In this document: positions 35,631 to 45,695 of the stretch, one piece after another | Numbering within the stretch: the first letter of the stretch is position 1 | Layout: the number at the start of each line of letters is the position of its first letter | From: Cranoglanis bouderius | Taxonomy: Eukaryota; Chordata; Actinopteri; Siluriformes; Cranoglanididae | NCBI GenBank assembly: GCA_023630585.1 | Contig: CM042562.1 | Location: 5,534,684-5,598,683 of the forward strand | Direction of reading: 5' to 3' | DNA: 64,000 nt | Program-made: the position numbers and the translations under genes | The notes under the pieces: generated by a model | The model's database searches: none | Seen by the model: only the letters and a program-made list of their open reading frames with translations | What the model was told of the DNA's origin: nothing

Positions 35631-35636
35631 TTTATT
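35631..35636 (-). promoter_or_regulatory. Candidate thbs2 polyadenylation signal
   Basis: There is an AATAAA on the minus strand about 1.1 kb past the stop. Another lies at 35129-35134. THBS2 messages usually have long 3' UTRs, so either is plausible. Confidence 0.3.
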
Positions 35637-36747
35637 ATAAACAGATTCATGACACTGATGGAAAAGTGAGGTATATTTTGCTTGAAATTCATTTGGCCTT
35701 GTACAATTTCAAACTTTTAAACTATACCAAAGTAGTGTAAGACTAATTTGTGTTGAGACATCATGTCACTTTATCACTGGAACATTGTAGTAGTAATACC
35801 ACCTCCAACCAGATATAGAGACGGGTAACAAATTAAAGGAAATACACTTTATACAAAGACACTTTGTGTTGTTTGTCCATTAATTTGTCCCTCATCTGTA
35901 TATATTCACATTATCTTCAAGTACAAACACATTATACATCTTCTTTTGCTCTTGCCAGACATCATTCAGTTAAATAAACACATCCAACTTCTTCGACAGC
36001 AAACCACTGAAATTATTTTCAGTTCAATTCTATCCCAACACATGAAAAATTACTGAGAATTACTTGGTCATAAAAATGCTGAATTTAAAGACCGTTTAAC
36101 TTAAGCAATGTAACTAACACAAAAAAATGTCTAATAGTTCACTACTGTTAAGAACTATAATTCAGATACCTTAATGTCTAGTAGGGAGTACATTTTAAAG
36201 GCAGATGTATAAGATTTTTACATTTCACCTGTAAATAAATAAGTATTTACAATTTTTGGCAAAAGCAAAAACAACTTGTTAATTCATAAACTTGCACAAC
36301 AGAGAAATAAGTTACCACAGAAACAGTATTATTCTGAATATCATACATCTCAAATCAACACTTGTAACCAATGCAAAACTATTCTTTAAAATGACTAATA
36401 TAACACATTCAAAAAGACTACATGGCTACAATAAAAAAAAAAAGATAATATTCAAACCCTTAGGTTTATATTCAAGAAGACAGGACTTAATTTGGTATCA
36501 TGTAGGGTACTTGTGCAACAAAGCTGAGAGAGGCATTTAAAGAAATACACTGGTATGTAGTAACTTTAACTCCTTATCTTGGGTGTCCAAAATGGAGTCA
36601 GTTTCACCGTCGAAGTCCCCTGGAGTTCATAAATCTGTGCATTCTAATAAAAGTGAAAAACACTGCAGATGTTCTCAGAAGACTGGTCTTAAACTCTTGT
36701 TCTGAGTTTAGATTTCAGACAATGGGAGGAGGTATAGAGTATCAACA

Positions 36748-36755
36748 TCAGTTGT
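36748..36755 (-). CDS. thbs2: thbs2 last coding exon (8 coding nt, stop)
   Basis: After the acceptor TTTAACAG the exon supplies AC to finish a GAC codon, then AAC and TGA, so the protein ends CRDN. Human THBS2 ends CRDI in the same way. The 3' UTR follows toward lower coordinates. Confidence 0.88.
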
Positions 36756-39700
36756 CTGTTAAAAAAAAAACACCACATTAATAAAGTAAATAAACATTGC
36801 ATTAAGTATACAAATAAACTGCATTCTAATCAAGCATATCATCTCACCTCTGCATTCATATTTGAGGTCAGAGAAGAAGACAAGCTCTTGAGAGAAGACA
36901 AACAACCCTAATCTACCACCAGTAAATGTCTTGTCATAGATAGGCCCAGAGTCTGCCATGATCTGCTTGCCTTCATACACTACAACCCTGAAGTCAAACA
37001 AGACAGAAAATAAATCACATTTCACCCAACTTAGACTGATTCATTTCATACATCTAAGTATATAATTATAAAAGTAAGGAGAACGGTTTCTGCATTTAAA
37101 TTCTTCCTGATTATAGATTTAGAATTTACCCAGTAATTGTAAATGTTAATGAAAATAATATTTTAAGCAGATTCTTCTATAAATAAGATTTATGGACATT
37201 AACTGTTACAACCATTCAAGAACAGAATGTGCCCCAGCAGGGATGCTATACCTAATGAAACCAGTCTTGGGTCTGTGGATAAGATGCCAGCGGTATGCTG
37301 TGTAGTCTTTCCAGCCAATGTTCTTCGGATCATGCCAAAGTGTTCGTACCTGAGTGTTACACAGACAAAACAAGCATGTTTCTCAGTTTCCATTTATAGA
37401 GAGTTGTTATTCATAGGTAAGCCATGAATATTAACAGCTCTACACTGCTTTGTGTATAACAAACATGATTCAGATCATCATCTTTATAACTTTATAATAT
37501 TGATATAAAATGGTGTTTTAGTACCATTGATACAGAGAGTGCAAGCCCACCTGGTTTTTAGTGTTGCCTGTGTGCCAGAGGGCATTGCGCAGGTTCTCTC
37601 CCGTGCCAGTGGTGGAGTTGACAACTTTGAGTGATACGCCAGAGATACCGAAGGCTTTCGATGGCTTGTCCTCCCAGTAGGTTTGTGTTATCTGTTTCCA
37701 CATGACCACATAGAAGCGTCGACTGGATTGATAGCCAAACACAAAACCTGCGTAGTCATCATCCCGATCCGTGTTCACGTAGAAGGTTCCGCTGAAATCC
37801 ACGGCACTGAACTCATCGTAGCCTGTGATTGCAAGGAGATATGCTATAACTGCTGAGTAAAAATGTATAAGAGTGATTACATGTTGGCTGTGTAATGCTG
37901 TTTGCTTACCAACTGCAATGCCAGGGTCAGAGTTAGCAGTCTGAACCAGTTCTTTACCCTGGTTTCGCACCACCCAGTGGGGGTCAATCTGAAGGGTTCC
38001 CTTGGGATCCAGGTGCACCATCTGAAACTTCCTGAAGTCCGTAACACTGATAGCATTGTTCTCTGGGCAAGCGTCGAAGAGGTCAGGAATGTTGTCATTG
38101 TCAAAGTCATCTTTACAGGCATCACCACGGCCATCTCCTGCAAAATACACTCACAAATTATGAACTAGCAATAAAACACATTGTATGTACAACAAATACA
38201 AAATTCCACAATAAATGGTATGGTTTTAATAAAAACTAAAAAATATTTAAAACATATTGACCTAGAAACTTCAAATGTGCATTTACTGTTCCATTATAAC
38301 TATCCTGCATTTAAAATTGATACTAACTGAAGACAGCCATTAAACCTTTAGATACAGATCTTCTTCATTTTTGTGCCAGTTAAAATTTATGTATTTCATA
38401 TTGCTTCTCATATCATGCTCTTTTGATTTTCTCATTTTTTTATGAGACAGGGCCTTGGATTACCTTCATAGGACTCATGTAAAGTACCATATTAATAAAG
38501 GCTTGGACCCCACACAAATGAAGGGAGGCTCATATATTGAAATAAACACATGTGGGAAGCCCAGAGGAACATTCCAGAAGAAATGTGTCTCATGTCTCAG
38601 AGTTCCCTGATGATCTGCAGAGTATTTGCGAGCCTTCGTTTCAACATATCACAAATCACTGTTGCCTCAGGCAACCCCTACCTCTCTCAAATCCTCACTC
38701 ACAGCCCTCACTTTCTGCAGGCCACGGCACTAGCTACATTCTTGTCATATATAACCCTGTAACTAAATTAATTTATTTTAATCGATATAAGCAAATATGG
38801 ACTAATGACTCTGGCCGTAGGGTATTAGCATTCTAGCTTCATTTCAAGTCTAATCCCATCTTAGAGGAGGAGGAATTTGCCCCGAGGTAGGTTTGAACCC
38901 TTGACTTGATGTGTTATCACTGAGTATTTTACAAAGTAGCTTAGAGATAGTGCTGACTCAAGAGCAGAGAGTGGCTGCCACATGGTCAAAGTGAAAGTTA
39001 TCCTGCCCTCACCGTTTGCATCTATCTGATCTGGATTAGGCACAAGCCTGCAGTTGTCCCGATCATCAGGAATTCCGTCATTGTCATCATCATAGTCACA
39101 GGCATCTCCTTTACCATCATTGTCATGGTCTGCTTGGTTAGCATTGGCAACATAGGGACAGTTATCCAGGTTATTCTGATGGCCATCCTCATCTATGTCC
39201 TGGTTATTATCACACTGGTCTCCAATCAAATCATTATCCACATCCGTCTACAAAACAGGACATTAGAAATGAGGTTTTCTCAGATGTATTTCCCAGAAAT
39301 AATTCATAGTAATTTAAATGGCTTAACCTGCTGTGGGTTGTGGATCAGTGGACAGTTATCACACTGGTCCCCAACACCATCCAAATCTGTGTCTTTCTGG
39401 TCAGTATTGTAAACAAAGGGACAATTGTCTTTCTCATTCAGAATCTCTGGAAATTAAGAAAAGTAAAGGAACGTTAGTCACCGCCACCATTTTTTAAAAA
39501 ATGTAACGGAAAGAAGAAATGTTAATAATATATTAGGGACAGGTCATGTCTCATACCATCTCCATCAATGTCGATAGCACAGGCGTCTCCTTCGCCATTG
39601 TTGTCTGTGTCAGTCTGAGCAGGGTTGGGCTCATAGGGGCAGTTATCACATCGATCCCCTATAGCATCCTTATCGTAGTCATACTGCCGAGGATTGTACA

Positions 39701-42700
39701 TCAGTGGACAGTTGTCCTGAAAGTAAAATATTAAATTTCATATTTTACATGGTTGGAAGACAGAATTGTATATTCATTCTGCATATTTTTCTTGTTAGAG
39801 TTATTTAGCTTGTTAGTGATAAACTGTGATAAACACTTACCCGTTCATCCACAATTTCATCATTGTCATCATCCTTATCGCAGGCATCTCCCTGTCCATC
39901 ACTGTCAAGGTCTTCTTGACCAGAATTGGGAAGGGTTGGGCAGTTGTCCTAAAATTATTATTAAATGAATAACACTGACAGTGATAAATGTTCTGGTACA
40001 CTGTTTGTACAATGAAACTTAGGGGAAATCATGAAGTCAGTCGACTGTGTTATGCTTGATTTTGCCAGTTCCTTGTTTACTATTTGTTGTTCTTTGTGTG
40101 CATATGTTGTATGTCCTAACCTGATTTTTTACATAACAACTTGCAGATTGCAGTCTTGGTTTCTTTCCAGGGTGCATTATTACGTAATCAGCCAATTATC
40201 CATCAAACATGAAGAATGATGAAATCATTACTTTTGTGAGTTCTTGTTGTGCTTTTATTCCCCCCTTTTAAAAACTCCAGATGAAAGACACGCAAGGCTT
40301 TTGCTGCACATGAAATGTATTATTGCAAAATGCACAGTATTTTGCCATTTTAGTTTTCTTTGAGGGAATGGTATGCTGACAAATGTGTCAGTTTTCTCAA
40401 TGTGCATGACAATATGGGCCAAGTGAATTTCACATGAGAGAAATATCTTAATTGTGATATATACTTAATTGGGACATACAAATCTAATGACACTGACATG
40501 GTGCCATGAATTTGCAGGTCATGCTCATTTAATAAATGTCAGCTATGCTGTACCTTTTTGCAGTGGTATGTAGCATTGGCTCCACACACCAGATCCTGAT
40601 TGGGCCACCCATCAAGATCAAAGTCCTCTCCACACACAATTCCATCTCCAGCATAACCAATACGGCACTCGCACTTGTACATGGGCTCAGTGACGTGGCT
40701 GAGGAAGATACACTCAGCGTTCTTATGGCAACTGTGGGTATTGTCTTTACATGGGTTGTAAGGTTCACACACCTATTCAAGAAATTTTAAAAGTCAAAGA
40801 GAGACAAATAGAATTTATAGTTTAAAATACAGCACAGGAATCAGCAATGTTTGTAGCTCTCGTGGAGGAATGAATATATTCTGTGAGCTGAGGGCTGTTT
40901 GACCTGTTTGTTTGTTTTAGCTGACTCCACTCCAAGGCCATAGGGCTGAGAGCCTTTGTAACGTGGAGGGCAGGGCAGACAGTGGAATCCTGGGTCTGTA
41001 TTCACACACTGCTGAAACCCACCCACTTTATGACATGCATCTGACACCATATCACACTGCACAAGACAACAGGGAGATAAAGAGCTTGAAGTTGTCCTGA
41101 GCTTGAAATGTACATAATATTCTTGTTGTAATCGGTCAGCTATCAGATTACTTACCTCATTCACATCTTCACAGAAAGTTCCATTACCACGGTAGCCTGG
41201 TGGACAAGGCCCACATTCCCAAGAGCCATCAGAGACAGTGCTGCACTCCACTCCCCCAAAGCATGGATTTGAAAGACAACCATCTAACAGAAAGGTCAGA
41301 AGCTATTTTTATTATCTCTCATGCATTGTTCAGAATTAAATATGTATGTTTTACATTACACAAATAAATATGAATGATAAAGATCAAAAACCTTGAATAT
41401 GGCAAAATAAATAATGGGTCTCTTGGATGCTTACTAATGGGGCACTCCTTTTTGTTGCATACTTCATTGTCAATAGAATCGCCCATACATTTCCGGCCCC
41501 CATGCTGAGGAGCAGGGCTATTACATTCCCTCTCACGACTTTTCAGACCCCCACCACATGTTGCTGAGCAGGTTGCCCAGGGCGACCATGGGCCCCAGCC
41601 ACCATCAACTGTTTGAACACACAGATACACCACATATACGTGAATTACATTAAGCTCTGGGTTCAGGATGCATGCATGTGGCATGGTGACAATAATGTTT
41701 GTGTGATGGAAAGATTTTGCTTTGCTTCAGTCTTCTGGGGTACACATTTACTTTGACACAACATCTGTTATTTGGTTAGATGTTTTGCCCTGTTTGCTGT
41801 TTGGTTTTTATGTTCTCTTTGTTCTTTTTGGATAATTGGAGAAACGCATAATAATACCTATTAAATAAGAGATTACAAAGCACTCGTTCAGTTTTTGCTT
41901 AAAATAGCCAAAGTGAAGATTCAGAATCAGATAATTAATATTTACATACATTATGAGCATACAGTATAGCAGCTCATACAGATGTCTGTCTACCACTTTT
42001 ACAGTTATTATAAAATGATAATTTATCATAGTATAAATTTGTAAAGAATGTATGAGTTCATACACATCCTATCCATAAATAGTTAAAGTAAGCAGAGTAA
42101 TGTAAATGTAAATGTAATGTGCACACTGCCTGTCCTTGAAGCTCTCACCAGTTGAAACATTCATTTAACTCACTGAGCGATTGGCTAGCTCTTAAATGCT
42201 TGATTATTCTGGCTATAAAAACCCTACTGTGCTTACAGCTGAGCACAGTTGCCTCTTGTTTCCCTCTGGACAATCTCATTTATTGGGCGTGTCAAGGGAG
42301 TCTTACCCATAATCCTTTGTGGTATGAATTGCCAGCACTATAGCTGTGTATCCTCCAAGCTCTAAGGATAATATGAGCCCTGGAAAGAATGACATCACTC
42401 TCCTGTTCTCTCGTTCTCAGCTCAACTTTGGACAGCAGGGAGAGGATGGGTTTTAAATAAGCATATGTGTGTATCGCTCAAACTTACTCGGGCAGGGCTT
42501 AGCCTGGCAGCTCTGTGTCTCTCGTCCTTCGCCATCGCAGTCTTTGCCTCCTCGCTGAGGAATAGGGGAGTTGCAATGGCGGATGCGAGTGATCAACCCT
42601 TCCCCACATGTCACTGAGCATGAAGACCAGGGGGACCACAGACTCCAACCACCATCCTGACGAACTATACACACAGGAACTCAATGTTTGCTCCACTTGC

Positions 42701-44806
42701 CCCACTTTTTCCACTTGCCCCACAGAGAATTTTGACTGGCACAAAGAAAATATTTTCCATACCTCTGCGGTCACATTTTCCTAAACTGCACCTCCGAGTC
42801 TGGATTGAGGGGCCGGAGCATGTGTTGCTGGTGTCGTCACATGATCTGCCTCTTTGTTGTGTACCGCTGCCACAGGTGACCGTACACTGAGTCCACTCTG
42901 ACCATGGAGACCAGCCATCCTCACTGTCCATTGCTGGACCCCAAAATAGACACAAAGGAAGACAATAATTTTTTAGGTTGTAATAACTTTAAAAAGTATG
43001 GTATATGAATTGTGAGAGGCACTCACGAAGGCAAACTGGACAGCACTCCCCATCAATGAAGGATGGATTGGCACAGGACACTGGTGGGCAAGTGATCTGA
43101 CGACACACCACTTTCCCATCCTGGCATGTACAGTTGGTGCAACTGTCCACAATCCAGTCCTCCTTATTTTCAAACAGTCGCCCATCCTGCCAGCATATGC
43201 TCTGCTGCACTGGATCTTGCATCTTATTCAGAGCCTCACGCATGGCAGTGTTCTCCTCTGTCTGAAATCCAGTACTAAACAAATGAGTCTCCACATAATC
43301 TTGATGAGCCAAAAGGAGCTGTGTTTTTCAACTACGGTTCCACATATCCAAATATATGCAGACATATGGTTATTGCAGCACACTGCCATCAAATAGCCAT
43401 AAATTTCCACACATCCACAAAAGTGCATAAAACATTGTGATTTACTACACTAGAATTCCTTCCACAGGTATGTGAGTAAACAACAATTATGACACAATTA
43501 CCCAGTTTAAGCAAACGGAAACAGTGAAAAATGTCTCAATGGACTTTCCAACTGTTGACTTTCTTACTGGGGCTGTTTACAAAACCAGCAGTATGACATG
43601 CCTGTCTCAACTTAGAAAGACTTTCTGAGAGACTCACCACTTTCTGCAAGCCATCAATGAGGTTGCTAACAACAACGCGGAGGCCCTTGAGCTCTTGGAA
43701 GAGGTTGGCCAACTCCTCACACGAACGCTCACACATCATTTCAGAGGGGCTCATCGTTGGTGGGTCTGTGTTCGGGCTGATCAAGTTAGTGGAGATGGAG
43801 GAGGCAACATCCACCAGTTCAGAACTCTCACTCACTGTGTTCAGCTCTTCTGTGCACAGAGAGGAAGACAAAAGCATGACTAATTAAAGAAATGAGTGTT
43901 AAAGGCTCTTGTATGACTGCCAGACAAAGCAATGGGACACATTCATTCGTATGTCTCTACATAATTCACCAGAAGAGATTCAATCTGAACCTAATAAAGT
44001 AACAATTCAGTGACATCATGCTGTCAGTCATCTGGGAGAAATGTAGATGTGAATGTGTATTAGACTGATTCTAGCTTCAAAAGGAACAATTCCTTTGTCC
44101 TGTAGTTTGTTTTACATGCATGTTTAGTTTCTCAAAAAAGTTACATGCAGGGGATTCAACCTGTAGAACAGCAAAGATATTCTGGAAAAGTGAGTGTGAG
44201 GAGGAGTAATTTGGAGTCATGGGAATCCATGGGAGGTCAGTTTCAGTTCCAATTCTGTTGCCCATGTGGATAGGATAACAATCAAACATGTTTCCTATGC
44301 TACCTGGCAGAATGTGCCTGGCTGTGCGTGAACATGGAAACAGAGACACAGTAAAAAAAAAGCTTGGGAGGGGGTCCTTTGCATGTCGTCTAAACGTGCT
44401 TGTAATAAACTCTCATTATGTGAAAGGCGTAAATATGTAAAGATTGTTTCAAGGAGTGAAATCAGTGCTAGATTCCATTGCTGCAGTGACATCTTACATG
44501 TGCAACCATAAATACGTGTTTTGAGACAGTACATGGACTTATCAGTGTTAGCCAGCCTTTGAATGGGGCATATTTCAAAAAGGACATGATGCTTATAAAT
44601 CCACATGAATGTTGACTTTTGGGGGTAGGCCATCTACTGCATGACACTATAAATATGTTCCTCAAAGTGTTGCAATGCATAATGTAGATAAATACCATTC
44701 ATAAATTAAATCAAAAATGCATAAATTCATTTAAGGAGCATATGTACCGTATATTATTGCTTATGCTACTCATATAATTTATGCAATATATTTCTTGTTT
44801 TCACTC

Positions 44807-44858
<52 letters not shown>

Positions 44859-45415
44859 GACTTCTGACTGAATGCCTGATGTCTGATACTGATAAATCTT
44901 GAACATAAACACCAGATTCCTTGAAGAGAAATAGAGTGGAAAGCCAGCATCTGAAGCAAGTCTTTATTATTATTTTTTTATCTAACAGCATTTCATTTTC
45001 CAAGCACCCTTTCATAGTGGCTTTTTTCCATTTGAAACACTGCCCCATACATGCAGCAAAAACTAAACAAAGTCTTCTCAACTGAGCTGTACTGATTATA
45101 TCTGTCATTTAATTGTAAAACATTACAATGAAATTTCTCAACAGCCAATGAATAGAATACTGATTAACCACTCGTTCCAAGGAAACATTATTATATCTTG
45201 TGGAATAGTTGTTTAAGATAATGACCAAATATAAAATATATGAAAGTAGACTCAGTATACATGAGTTATCTGCTGGTCATACAGACACCCCAGAGATTTT
45301 TAAATCAAGAAAGCTTGTTGGCTTTGAGTGCAATTTCTTGAGCCAGCAAATTTTTTCACGCTTCAGTCTCATGTCTGCCGAACTCATTCAAATCCCTAAT
45401 GACTGTTAGACTCGG

Positions 45416-45488
<73 letters not shown>

Positions 45489-45624
45489 TGCATGCATGCA
45501 TGTATGTGTGTTGGTGAGGACCAAATTCTGACACTTTTGACTGTCAGAGGAAAACTGCTTTTTTTCTTTTTTGTTTGTTTTGTTTTGTTTGTTTTTTCTT
45601 ACAAAAATAGTATGACAAACATGT

Positions 45625-45695
<71 letters not shown>

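Noticed and set aside
37877..38168. Overlapping frames on both strands at the thbs2 RGD exon
   Set aside because: They are shadows; only the frame with DGRGDACKDDFDNDN fits the thrombospondin family and the splice phases.
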